From positions 1 through 64,000 of the forward strand of contig NZ_NPKT01000025.1 in NCBI RefSeq assembly GCF_008329565.1: a stretch of 64,000 nt of DNA, in the 5' to 3' direction. The notes under the pieces are model-generated. The model was given only the letters and a program-made list of their open reading frames with translations. It made no database searches and was not told the DNA's origin. The translations under genes were made by a program, and so were the position numbers. This document shows, one piece after another, positions 52,024 through 60,747 of this stretch; position 1 is the stretch's first letter, and each line of letters starts with the position of its first letter. The DNA comes from Mycolicibacterium sp. P1-5. Lineage in GTDB: Bacteria > Actinomycetota > Actinomycetes > Mycobacteriales > Mycobacteriaceae.

Positions 52024-53325
52024 GAATCCGGGAACGAATTTCGCGGCCAGCTCGCGCGTCGGCACATGAGCGTCGAGCTGGCAGGAGATCGCCACGGTCG
52101 ACGCGATCACCCGCAGCGGGATCGCCAGCTTGGCTGGCAGGTCCATCGACCGGGCGGTCTTGATCTGCTCTGACGAGACGTTCATGTTCGCCGCGGCCAT
52201 CTTCTGCAGCCACCGGCGGGTGTAGTGGAACACCTCGACCTCGATCGGTTCCACGTACTGACGCAGCATGTCGTCGATCTCGCGCACCGACACCTGCTGG
52301 CCCTTCTGAATGAAGCCCACCCGTTCCATCGTGGGCAGCAGCTCGTCGTACTTCTTGTCGCGAGCCAGCGAGATGATCTGGCCGATTTCGATCGGCAGTC
52401 CGTTCGGCAGCGGTCCCACCGCGCCGAAGTCGATGACCCCCATGCGGCCGTCGGGCAGCATCATGAAGTTCCCGGGGTGTGCGTCTCCGTGCATCATGCC
52501 GAGCCGCCCCGGGGCATCGAAGGTGAGCTCGATAAGCCTTGTGCCGCAGAGGTCTCGCTCGTCGGGAGTGCCATCACGGATGATCTGCGACATCGGCACG
52601 CCATCGATCCATTCGCTGATCATCACTTTCGGCGAGCTGGCGATGACGTGCGGCACCACGAAGTGCGGATGGCCCTGGTAGGCCTTGGCGAAGGCGCGCT
52701 GGTTGTCACCCTCCAGCCGGTAGTCCAGCTCCATCTCGGTGCGCTCGATGAGCTCGTCGACCACGCCCTCTACATCGGCGCCCGGCGCGAGCTGCTTGAA
52801 CACGCTGACCAGGCGCTGCATGGTCTTCAGGTCGGCGCGCAGCGCTTCGTCAGCGCCGGGATACTGGATCTTGACCGCGACCTCGCGGCCGTCCGACCAC
52901 ACTCCCTTGTGCACCTGACCGATGCTGGCCGACGCCACCGGGGTGTCGTCGAAGGATTGGAAGCGCTCACGCCACTTGGTGCCGAGCTGACCGTCGAGTA
53001 CCCGGTGCACCTTCGCCGCGGGTAGCGGCGGGGCGTCTTTCTGCAGCTTGGTCAGGGCCTCGCGGTAGGGCTCACCGAACTCCGGGGGGATGGCGGCTTC
53101 CATCACCGACAGCGCCTGGCCCACCTTCATGGCCCCACCCTTGAGCTCACCGAGAACGGTGAACAGCTGGTTGGCGGCCTTCTCCAACAGCTCGGCCTGG
53201 ACCTCGTCTCTCGACTTGCCGGTCAGTCGTTTGCCCAAGCCCAGCGCCGCCCTGCCGGCGAAGCCGACCGGGATGGTCGCCAGCTTGACGTTGCGGGCCG
53301 CGCGGCCTCGCTTGATGTCTGCCAC
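52000..53325 (-). CDS. ABC1/UbiB-family atypical kinase (Rv3197-like)
   Basis: A 441-residue UbiB-type protein. KVGQ motif is at 67-70 (GGAMKVGQALSVMEAAIP), the Ala-rich loop ASIGQVH at 133-139 and the nucleotide Lys at 152 (VAVKIQYPG). The catalytic and metal motifs are LMHGDAHPGNF-like MHGDAHPGNFMMLPDG and IDFGAVG. This family has ATPase activity and roles in isoprenoid lipid or quinone metabolism elsewhere. In mycobacteria Rv3197 lies beside whiB7 and belongs to its stress response. GTG 53325 gives the family start. It follows the E1-like gene by 43 bases on the same strand. Confidence 0.9.
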   Translation of the reverse strand: MADIKRGRAARNVKLATIPVGFAGRAALGLGKRLTGKSRDEVQAELLEKAANQLFTVLGELKGGAMKVGQALSVMEAAIPPEFGEPYREALTKLQKDAPPLPAAKVHRVLDGQLGTKWRERFQSFDDTPVASASIGQVHKGVWSDGREVAVKIQYPGADEALRADLKTMQRLVSVFKQLAPGADVEGVVDELIERTEMELDYRLEGDNQRAFAKAYQGHPHFVVPHVIASSPKVMISEWIDGVPMSQIIRDGTPDERDLCGTRLIELTFDAPGRLGMMHGDAHPGNFMMLPDGRMGVIDFGAVGPLPNGLPIEIGQIISLARDKKYDELLPTMERVGFIQKGQQVSVREIDDMLRQYVEPIEVEVFHYTRRWLQKMAAANMNVSSEQIKTARSMDLPAKLAIPLRVIASTVAISCQLDAHVPTRELAAKFVPGFVEPEPVH

Positions 53326-53368
53326 CAGACCATCATCCCTGACGGCGACCTTCTGGCAACCACGGATG

Positions 53369-54205
53369 TCAGCATTCACAGCGTGGATGCCTCGACCAGC
53401 GGCGAGCCGTGATCGTGTTGTTACTCACATCGACCTGCAGGGTGGTGTTCAGCGTGGCCGGGGGAGCGCCGGCCGCCTCTTGTCCGCGCACCGCGGTGAT
53501 GATGTGTTGCAGCTGGCCCAGGGCGACGGCGGCGGTTGCCAGCACGGTCGGACGGTCGGCGGAACCGATCACGTCTCGTAGCTGAGCGGCCAGGGCCGGC
53601 CAGGCCCCGTCGCGGTCGGTGCGGTGCAAGTCGGCGCATGCCAGGCAGCTCGTGACGCCGGGGATCACCAGAGGGCCGACCAGCCCGGCGCCGTCGCGCA
53701 CGCGCACCGGCAGATGCGGGACGCCAACGGTGTGCAGGTCACGCACCAGCCGGGGATCAGCCACCAAGTAGTCGGTCAACACGACCATGTCGGCGCGCGC
53801 CGACGACGTCGAGGCACCTGCGTGGCTGGTCTGCGCAATGCGCGCCCCCGAACACCGAAGTGCATCGACCAGCAGATCCGAGAGCGGGCCGATGCCGTGT
53901 ACCCGGACCGACAGCGCCCGCGGGGCGGTCTGGCGGGTGCGGGCGCGGACCACACCGCTGGTCATCAGCGCGTCGAGCAGCTGATCGAGATCGTCGGTCA
54001 ATCCGTGGGTGGCGGCCAGCCGCCGCAGCTCGGCCTTACCGAGGGGAACCTGCATGCCGCGCAGCAGCGCGGCCAACGCCGCAGGCGTCACGCCGTCAGG
54101 CGGGCGGACCAGCACTGCGCGGCGTGGATCCCAACCCACCTGCACCACATCGTCGGGTCGCAGCAGCACCGGCATCGCCGGGTCGAGCGCATAAAGCCGG
54201 CTCAC
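53369..54205 (-). CDS. E1/cyclodehydratase-like protein (Rv3196-like)
   Basis: A 278-residue protein. A winged-helix-like N-terminal half (PDGVTPAALAALLRGMQVPL, LDQLLDALMTSGVV) is followed by a Rossmann-like part (LSVRVHGIGPLSDLLVDALR). Two zinc-ligand pairs are C187-x2-C190 (SCLACADLHRTDRDGAW) and C276-x-C278 (HPRCEC). This layout resembles the leader-binding/cyclodehydratase proteins of thiazole/oxazole-modified peptide pathways (TIGR03882-type). The usual ATP-binding glycine motif is not obvious, and no YcaO gene or precursor peptide is visible nearby, so the reaction is open. Conserved beside the zincin and ABC1 kinase genes. Confidence 0.75.
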   Translation of the reverse strand: MSRLYALDPAMPVLLRPDDVVQVGWDPRRAVLVRPPDGVTPAALAALLRGMQVPLGKAELRRLAATHGLTDDLDQLLDALMTSGVVRARTRQTAPRALSVRVHGIGPLSDLLVDALRCSGARIAQTSHAGASTSSARADMVVLTDYLVADPRLVRDLHTVGVPHLPVRVRDGAGLVGPLVIPGVTSCLACADLHRTDRDGAWPALAAQLRDVIGSADRPTVLATAAVALGQLQHIITAVRGQEAAGAPPATLNTTLQVDVSNNTITARRWSRHPRCEC

Positions 54206-54240
54206 ATGCGCACTCTGGCACCACCGCGGTGCCGCGCGGC

Positions 54241-55599
54241 TCAGCTATCCACAGGCCCGTCGCCGTTGTTGTCCTTATCGGTTTCCCTCTGGAACTCCGC
54301 GATCGCCGAGTCGATGTCCAGCCCGCTGGTGTCACCGCCGATGATCCGGTCGATGAAGCCGGCCGGCTCGTCGAGATCTGCCGAGCTGGGCAGCAGGTCC
54401 GGGTGCTGCCAAACGCCGTCGCGGGCGTCGACGCCGACGGCCTCGGTGAGTCGCTCCCACAGCACGGCGGCTTCCCGCATCTTGCGGGGCCGCAGTTCCA
54501 GGCCGACGAGTGTCGCGAAGGTCTGCTCGGCCGGTCCGGCGGTGGCCCGTCGGCGCCGCAGCATCTCCGACAACGCGGCCGTGCCGGGAATCCGGTCGCC
54601 GAGTGCTGCGGTCACCACGGTCTGCACCCAGCCCTCGACCAACGCCAGCATGGTTTCCAAGCGCTCAAGCGCCGCGGTCTGCTCCGGGGTGGCCTTTGGC
54701 TCGAACATGCCCTGGCTGAGCAGCTGTTCCATGGCGGCAGGGTCGCTCAGGGCGGCCGGGTTGAAGCCCTGCGCCAACTCCTCCAGACCACTCATATCGA
54801 TCTTCATGCCCTTGGCGTAGGCCTCGACGGCATTCAGCAGTTGACTCGACAGCCACGGGACGTGGCTGAACAGCCGGTGATGGGCCGCCTCGCGAGCGGC
54901 CAGGAAAGTCAGGATTTCGCTGCGCGGCTGCTCGAGCCCTTCGGACAGGGCTTCGATGGCCTCCGGCATCAGAGCGGCCACGCCCGTCGGCCCCAGCGGC
55001 AGCCCGATGTCGGTGGACGTCAGCACTTCACCGGACAACTTCCCGAGGGCCTGGCCGAGCTGGGAGCCGAAAGCCATGCCGCCCATCTGGGTCATCATCG
55101 CCACCAAGGGGCCGGCCATCGCCTTCGCTTCTTCGGGCAGCGACTGTGCCCACACCGACGAAATCTGTTCGGCCATCGGGTCGCACAGCCGCTTCCACCG
55201 GTCGAGGGTTCCGTCGACCCAGTCGTTGGGGGTCCAGGCGACGGCCTTTGTCGCCCCGGCGGGCAGCGCGGTCGCGCCGTCGAGCCAGGTGTCAGCCAGA
55301 TGCACGGCGTCGGCGATGGCGGTGCTGGTGCTCGACGGGATCGGCGCGACGAAGCCGATCGATTTGGACGCCAGCTGACGGGCCACGTCGTAATTGACCG
55401 GTCCGGAGCCGCCGGCCATCGGATTGCCGGCGCCGCTGAACATCTGGCCCAGCTTGGTGAAGATCTGGCCGAGGTCGGCCATGTTGAAGTCGCCACCGGC
55501 GAAGCCGAACGGGTCACCGGGGCTGGAGTTCGGGTCCTTTTTCGGCTTGTCGCGGTCGGGGTCGTCTCCCGCGGAGAAGCCGAAGGGCTGGTCAGGCAT
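54241..55599 (-). CDS. zinc-dependent metalloprotease-like protein (DUF2342/zincin, Rv3195-like)
   Basis: A 452-residue actinobacterial protein. The N-terminal 60 residues are disordered (PGDPFGFAGGDF, GQIFTKLGQMFSG). The body is helical with GGMAFGSQLGQALGKLSGEVL and AAREAAHHRLFSHVPWL, the Glu/His cluster taken as the zinc site of this zincin-like family. A later VEGWVQTVVTAALG could supply further ligands. The motif departs from classical HExxH, so protease activity is unproven. The start is ATG 55599 (MPDQPFGFSAGD). First gene of the zincin - E1-like - ABC1 run and divergent from the PDZ-Lon gene. Confidence 0.82.
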   Translation of the reverse strand: MPDQPFGFSAGDDPDRDKPKKDPNSSPGDPFGFAGGDFNMADLGQIFTKLGQMFSGAGNPMAGGSGPVNYDVARQLASKSIGFVAPIPSSTSTAIADAVHLADTWLDGATALPAGATKAVAWTPNDWVDGTLDRWKRLCDPMAEQISSVWAQSLPEEAKAMAGPLVAMMTQMGGMAFGSQLGQALGKLSGEVLTSTDIGLPLGPTGVAALMPEAIEALSEGLEQPRSEILTFLAAREAAHHRLFSHVPWLSSQLLNAVEAYAKGMKIDMSGLEELAQGFNPAALSDPAAMEQLLSQGMFEPKATPEQTAALERLETMLALVEGWVQTVVTAALGDRIPGTAALSEMLRRRRATAGPAEQTFATLVGLELRPRKMREAAVLWERLTEAVGVDARDGVWQHPDLLPSSADLDEPAGFIDRIIGGDTSGLDIDSAIAEFQRETDKDNNGDGPVDS

Positions 55600-55695
55600 G
55601 TCTCAACCGTACTCATCCTGCGCTGCGGGCGGGTAAGGGGCGATCACGCCGTCAGTGAACCTGGCCCGCCAGGGGCTCCCGTTAGTGTTGGCGGC

Positions 55696-56718
55696 GTGAA
55701 CAGGCGGATTCTGACGTTGCTGACGGCGCTCGTGCCGATTGTCGTCTTCGGCGTGCTGCTGGCGGTCGTGACGGTGCCTTTTGTGTCGCTGGGCCCCGGG
55801 CCGACGTTCGACACGCTCGGCGAGGTAGACGGCAAGCAGGTGGTAGCCATCGAAGGCGCCGACACCCATCCCACCTCGGGGCATCTGAACATGACGACCG
55901 TCGCCCAGCGCGACGGTCTGACGCTGGGGCAGGCGATGACGCTGTGGGTGTCAGGTCGCGAGCAGTTGGTGCCGCGGGATTTGGTGTTCCCACCGGACAA
56001 GTCACGTGAAGACGTCGAGAAGGATCAGGACGCCGACTTCAAGCGGTCCGAGGACAGCGCCGAGTACGCGGCACTGGGCTATTTGAAGTACCCGTCGGCG
56101 GTGCGGGTGGAGAAGGTCAACGACCCCGGGCCGTCGGCCGGCAAGTTGAAGAACGGCGACGCGATCGACGCTGTCGACGGTAAGCCGGTAGCGAACATCG
56201 CGGAGTTCACGGCCTTGTTGAAGGCGACCAAGCCGGGTCAGGAGATCGTCATCGATTACCGCCGCAAGAACGGCCCACCCGGCGTCGCACGAATCACGTT
56301 GGGCAACAACCAAGACCGCGACTACGGCTACCTCGGAGTGGCAGTGCTCGACGCGCCATGGGCCCCGTTCAAGATCGACTTCAACCTGGCCAACATCGGC
56401 GGCCCGTCGGCGGGACTGATGTTCAGCCTCGCCGTCATCGACAAGCTGACCACCGGTGACCTCAACGGATCGAAGTTCATCGCGGGCACCGGGACGATCA
56501 GCGCGGATGGCAAGGTGGGCCCGATCGGGGGCATCACCCACAAGATGATGGCCGCCCAAGAGGCCGGCGCGAGTGTCTTCCTGGTGCCCGCCGACAACTG
56601 CGACGAGGCCAGGTCCATGCGCGATGACGGGATGGAACTGGTGAAGGTCGACACGTTGACCAGCGCGGTCGATTCCCTGCACACGCTGACCTCCGGCGGG
56701 CGTCCGCCCAGCTGCTAG
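55696..56718 (+). CDS. membrane-anchored PDZ-Lon serine protease (Rv3194c-like)
   Basis: A 340-residue protein, start GTG 55696. An N-terminal membrane segment (about 5-30, LTLLTALVPIVVFGVLLAVV) is followed by a PDZ domain (VEKVNDPGPSAGKLKNGDAI, VIDYRRKNGP) and a Lon-type catalytic domain. The Ser-Lys dyad is S238 (GGPSAGLMFSL) and K283 (GGITHKMMAA). Secreted-side cleavage is expected, as in the YlbL family; substrates unknown. It is divergent from the zincin gene and upstream of the UPF0182 gene. Confidence 0.93.
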   Translation: MNRRILTLLTALVPIVVFGVLLAVVTVPFVSLGPGPTFDTLGEVDGKQVVAIEGADTHPTSGHLNMTTVAQRDGLTLGQAMTLWVSGREQLVPRDLVFPPDKSREDVEKDQDADFKRSEDSAEYAALGYLKYPSAVRVEKVNDPGPSAGKLKNGDAIDAVDGKPVANIAEFTALLKATKPGQEIVIDYRRKNGPPGVARITLGNNQDRDYGYLGVAVLDAPWAPFKIDFNLANIGGPSAGLMFSLAVIDKLTTGDLNGSKFIAGTGTISADGKVGPIGGITHKMMAAQEAGASVFLVPADNCDEARSMRDDGMELVKVDTLTSAVDSLHTLTSGGRPPSC

Positions 56719-56820
56719 CGCATTGCTGCAGGACAGCACTGTTGTTGCGATGCGTAGAGTTGTGGCCGTATTGCTGCCTCGGCGCGGCGCGCCGCCCGAC
56801 AAGACTCAGGAGCCTGACAG

Positions 56821-59800
56821 GTGAGTATGCGGCCCGGCGCCCGGATGCCGAAGCTGACCCGGCGCAGCCGGATTCTGATCGGTATTGCTCTCGCGATCGT
56901 CGTGCTGTTGTTGGTGGGGCCACGACTGGTCGACGCCTACGTCGACTGGCTGTGGTTCGGCGAGCTCGGCTACCGGTCGGTGTTCTCCACCGTGGTCGTC
57001 ACCCGCATCGTTGTCTTCCTGATCGCCGCCCTGTTGGTCGGCGCGATCGTGTTCACCGGCCTGGCATTGGCCTACCGCACCCGGCCGGTGTTCGTGCCGA
57101 CCGCGGGTCCCAATGATCCGGTGGCGCGCTACCGCACCGCAGTGATGGCGCGGCTGCGGCTATTCGGCCTCGGAGTGCCCGCGGTGATCGGTGTGCTGTC
57201 CGGGGCGGTGGCGCAAAGTTACTGGACTCGAGTGCAGCTGTTTCTGCACGGCGGCGACTTCGGGGTCACCGACCCGCAGTTCGGCAAGGATCTCGGTTTC
57301 TACGCGTTCGATCTGCCGTTTTACCGATTGGTGCTGTCGTATCTGTTCGTCGCGGTGTTCCTGGCGTTCCTGGCGAACATGATCAGCCACTACGTGTTCG
57401 GGGGTGTCCGGCTGTCCGGTCGCAGCGGCGCGCTCAGCCGCCCGGCCCGCATTCAACTGGTCGCCCTGATCGGAACTCTGGTGCTGCTCAAGGCCGCCGC
57501 CTACTGGTTGGACCGCTACGAACTACTCAGTCACACCCGTGGTGGGAAGCCGTTCACTGGCGCTGGTTACACCGATATCAACGCGGTGCTGCCGGCCAAA
57601 CTGATCCTGTTGGCCATCGCGCTGATCTGCGCGGCCGCGGTGTTCTCTGCGCTCGTGCTGCGCGACTTGCGGATTCCGGCGATCGGCTTGGTGCTGTTGC
57701 TCTTGAGCTCGTTGATCGTGGGGGCGGGCTGGCCGCTGGTGGTCGAGCAGATCAGCGTCAAACCGAATGCGGCACAGAAGGAAAGCGAATACATCAGTCG
57801 CAGTATCGTCGCGACCAGGCAGGCGTACGGCCTGACCAACAAGGATGTCACCTACCGCGACTACAGCGGCACCGCGCCGACCACCGCGCAGCAGGTGGCC
57901 GCCGACCGGGCGACCACCTCGAACATCCGGGTGCTGGATCCCACCATCATCAGCCCGGCGTTCACCCAGTTCCAGCAGGGTAAGAACTTCTACTACTTCC
58001 CCGACCAGTTGTCGATCGACCGCTATCAGGGTCCCGACGGGGACTTGCGCGACTATGTTGTCGCCGCACGCGAACTCAACCCCGACCGACTCATCGATAA
58101 CCAGCGGGACTGGATCAACCGGCACACCGTCTACACCCACGGCAACGGGTTCATCGCCTCGCCCGCCAACACGGTGCGCGGGATTGCCAACGACCCCAAC
58201 CAGAATGGCGGATATCCGGAGTTCCTGGCCAGCGTCGTCGGCGCGAACGGCGGCGTCGTCTCGCCGGGACCGGCGCCGCTGGATCAGCCACGCGTCTACT
58301 TCGGCCCGGTCATCTCCAATACCTCTGCGGACTACGCGATCGTCGGCAAGACCGGCGCCGACCGCGAGTACGACTACGAGACGAATACCGAGACCAAGAA
58401 CTACACCTACACCGGTTCCGGGGGCGTGCCGATCGGCAACTGGCTGACGCGCAGCGTGTTCGCCGCCAAGTTCGCCGAGCGGAACTTCCTGTTTTCCAAC
58501 GTGATCGGCAATAACAGTAAGATCCTGTTCAATCGCGATCCCGCGCAGCGGGTGGAAGCGGTGGCGCCCTGGCTGACCACCGACAGCACGGTGTATCCGG
58601 CCATCGTCAACAAGAAGATGGTGTGGGTGATCGACGGCTACACCACGCTGGACAACTACCCGTACTCGGAGCTGACATCGCTGTCGTCGGCCACCGCGGA
58701 CTCCACCGAGGTCGCGGTCAACCGGCTGGCGCCGGACAAGCAGGTGTCCTACATCCGCAACTCGGTCAAGGCCACCGTCGACGCCTACGACGGCACGGTG
58801 ACCCTGTACGCCCAGGATGAGAGCGACCCGGTGCTCAAGGCGTGGATGTCGGTGTTCCCGGGCACGGTGAAGCCGAAGAGTGAGATCTCGCCGGATCTGG
58901 CTGCGCACCTGCGTTATCCGGAGGATCTGTTCAAGGTGCAGCGCATGCTGCTGGCCAAGTATCACGTCGACGATCCGGTGACGTTCTTCTCCACCTCGGA
59001 CTTCTGGGACGTGCCATTGGACCCGAACCCTACCGCCAGCAGCTACCAGCCGCCGTACTACATCGTCGCCAAAGATCTTGCCCGCAATACTAATTCGTCG
59101 TCCTTCCAGTTGACCACGGCGATGAACCGGTTCCGGCGCGACTTCCTGGCGGCCTACATCAGCGCCAGCTCCGACCCCGACACGTACGGCCGGATCACGG
59201 TGCTGACCATCCCGGGTCAGGTCAACGGTCCGAAGTTGGCGTTCAACGCAATCAGTACCGACACCGCGGTCAGCCAGGACCTGGGTGTGATCGGCCGCGA
59301 CAATCAGAACCGAATACGGTGGGGCAATCTGCTGACGCTGCCGGTGGGGCAGGGCGGTCTGATCTACGTGTCGCCGGTGTATGCCTCGCCGGGCTCCAGT
59401 GACGCCGCGTCGTCCTATCCACGGTTGATCCGCGTGGCGATGATGTACAACGACAAGGTCGGCTACGGCCCGACGGTCAGCACCGCACTGGACGGCATTT
59501 TCGGTGCGGGCGCAGGGGCGACCGCCACCGGTCCCGCACCGGCCACCCCGGGCGGTCAGCCACAGGGCTCGCGCCCGCAGGCAGGCGCACCGGCTCCGGT
59601 GCCGGGCAGCGCACCGGAGGTGCCCACTCCGCCGGTCGCTGTGACGCCCGCGACGCCGGGTGTCCCGACGACGTTGTCACCGGCGAAGTCCGCTGCGCTG
59701 AGCGATGTCGAGACGGCGCTGGGCGCGGTGCAGGAGGCGCAGAAGAACGGCAACTTCGCCGATTACGGTGATGCGCTGCAACGCCTCAACGACGCGATGA

Positions 59801-59823
59801 AGACGTACGAGGCCGCCAAGTAG
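56821..59823 (+). CDS. UPF0182 large membrane protein (Rv3193c-like)
   Basis: A 1000-residue protein. Seven hydrophobic segments fill the first 300 residues (for example ILIGIALAIVVLLLVGPRLV, VVVTRIVVFLIAALLVGAIV, LFVAVFLAFLANMISHYVF, LIALALICAAAVFSALVLRD, LVLLLLSSLIVGAGWPLVVE). A large outer domain follows, and then a Pro/Ala-rich linker and a short helical tail (LSDVETALGAVQEAQKNGNF). It is the UPF0182 family, conserved in actinobacteria, with no known function. Translation starts at GTG 56821; ATG 56827 is two codons later. RNase Z follows after 12 bases. Confidence 0.92.
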   Translation: MSMRPGARMPKLTRRSRILIGIALAIVVLLLVGPRLVDAYVDWLWFGELGYRSVFSTVVVTRIVVFLIAALLVGAIVFTGLALAYRTRPVFVPTAGPNDPVARYRTAVMARLRLFGLGVPAVIGVLSGAVAQSYWTRVQLFLHGGDFGVTDPQFGKDLGFYAFDLPFYRLVLSYLFVAVFLAFLANMISHYVFGGVRLSGRSGALSRPARIQLVALIGTLVLLKAAAYWLDRYELLSHTRGGKPFTGAGYTDINAVLPAKLILLAIALICAAAVFSALVLRDLRIPAIGLVLLLLSSLIVGAGWPLVVEQISVKPNAAQKESEYISRSIVATRQAYGLTNKDVTYRDYSGTAPTTAQQVAADRATTSNIRVLDPTIISPAFTQFQQGKNFYYFPDQLSIDRYQGPDGDLRDYVVAARELNPDRLIDNQRDWINRHTVYTHGNGFIASPANTVRGIANDPNQNGGYPEFLASVVGANGGVVSPGPAPLDQPRVYFGPVISNTSADYAIVGKTGADREYDYETNTETKNYTYTGSGGVPIGNWLTRSVFAAKFAERNFLFSNVIGNNSKILFNRDPAQRVEAVAPWLTTDSTVYPAIVNKKMVWVIDGYTTLDNYPYSELTSLSSATADSTEVAVNRLAPDKQVSYIRNSVKATVDAYDGTVTLYAQDESDPVLKAWMSVFPGTVKPKSEISPDLAAHLRYPEDLFKVQRMLLAKYHVDDPVTFFSTSDFWDVPLDPNPTASSYQPPYYIVAKDLARNTNSSSFQLTTAMNRFRRDFLAAYISASSDPDTYGRITVLTIPGQVNGPKLAFNAISTDTAVSQDLGVIGRDNQNRIRWGNLLTLPVGQGGLIYVSPVYASPGSSDAASSYPRLIRVAMMYNDKVGYGPTVSTALDGIFGAGAGATATGPAPATPGGQPQGSRPQAGAPAPVPGSAPEVPTPPVAVTPATPGVPTTLSPAKSAALSDVETALGAVQEAQKNGNFADYGDALQRLNDAMKTYEAAK

Positions 59824-59835
59824 CAAAGGCGCGGT

Positions 59836-60747
59836 ATGCGTGAATTGGTTGTGCTCGGCACCGCCAGTCAGGTGCCGACCCGCTACCGCAACCACAACGG
59901 CTACCTGCTGCGCTGGGACGACGAGGGGCTACTCTTTGATCCCGGAGAGGGCACCCAGCGCCAGATGACGCTGGCCGGTGTTTCGGTCAGCGCGGTGAAC
60001 CGGTTGTGCCTCACGCACTTTCACGGTGATCATTGTCTCGGTGTGCCCGGGGTCATCCAGCGGGCGTCGCTCGACCAGATCGATCATCCGCTCGTCGTGC
60101 ACTTTCCCTTGTCGGGTCAGGAGTATTTCGACCGGTTGCGGCACGCGTCGGTGTTCTACGACCGCGTCGATGTGCGGGAGGAACCGGTGTCGGCCGACGG
60201 GACAGTTGCGGTCGGTGCGTTCGGTGTCTTGGAGGCGCGTGGACTCGAGCATTCGACCGATGTGTTCGGCTACCGGCTGGTCGAGCCGGACGGCCGGCGT
60301 TTCATTCCGGAGTTGTTGTCCCGCTTCGGGATCGGTGGTCCGTCAGTCAGTGAGCTCGACCGTGCTGGATCGCTGCGGGTGGGGGACCGGCTGGTCGACG
60401 TGGCCGAGGTCAGTGAGATCCGAAGGGGGCAGCGGTTCGCGTTCGTGATGGACACCAGGCTCTGCGATGGCGTGTATGCATTGGCCGATGGCGCCGACAT
60501 GTTGGTGATCGAAGCGACCTTCCTGACCGAGGACGAGGATCTGGCGCACCGGTACGGGCACCTGACGGCGCGCCAGGCGGCCTCGGTCGCTGCGGAGTGC
60601 GGGGTCCGCACACTGGTGCTGACCCACTTCTCACAGCGCTACGTCGGCGCTGCTGCGCGGTACGCCGAGGAGGCCGCAGCGGTGTTCTCTGGCGACCTTG
60701 TGGTGGCCGAGGATCTGATGAGGGTGCCGGTGCCGCCGCGCCGTTAG
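59836..60747 (+). CDS. rnz: ribonuclease Z
   Basis: A 303-residue metallo-beta-lactamase fold enzyme. The zinc motif is THFHGDH with H61, H63, D65 and H66; the bridging Asp is in FVMDTRLC, and a late His is in LVLTHFSQRY. VLGTASQVPTRYRNHNGYLL and LLFDPGEGTQRQM at the N terminus are RNase Z hallmarks. It matures tRNA 3' ends by cutting after the discriminator, and the tRNA gene nearby lacks an encoded CCA. Its stop interlocks with that of the lipoprotein gene in TTAG. Confidence 0.9.
   Translation: MRELVVLGTASQVPTRYRNHNGYLLRWDDEGLLFDPGEGTQRQMTLAGVSVSAVNRLCLTHFHGDHCLGVPGVIQRASLDQIDHPLVVHFPLSGQEYFDRLRHASVFYDRVDVREEPVSADGTVAVGAFGVLEARGLEHSTDVFGYRLVEPDGRRFIPELLSRFGIGGPSVSELDRAGSLRVGDRLVDVAEVSEIRRGQRFAFVMDTRLCDGVYALADGADMLVIEATFLTEDEDLAHRYGHLTARQAASVAAECGVRTLVLTHFSQRYVGAAARYAEEAAAVFSGDLVVAEDLMRVPVPPRR

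Noticed and set aside
53860..55695. Long plus-strand extension upstream of the PDZ-Lon gene
   Set aside because: Antisense to the zincin-like and E1-like genes, with no domain; GTG 55696 fits the known start and the membrane anchor.
57523..58965. 480-residue minus-strand frame inside the UPF0182 gene
   Set aside because: Shadow frame of a conserved membrane protein gene.
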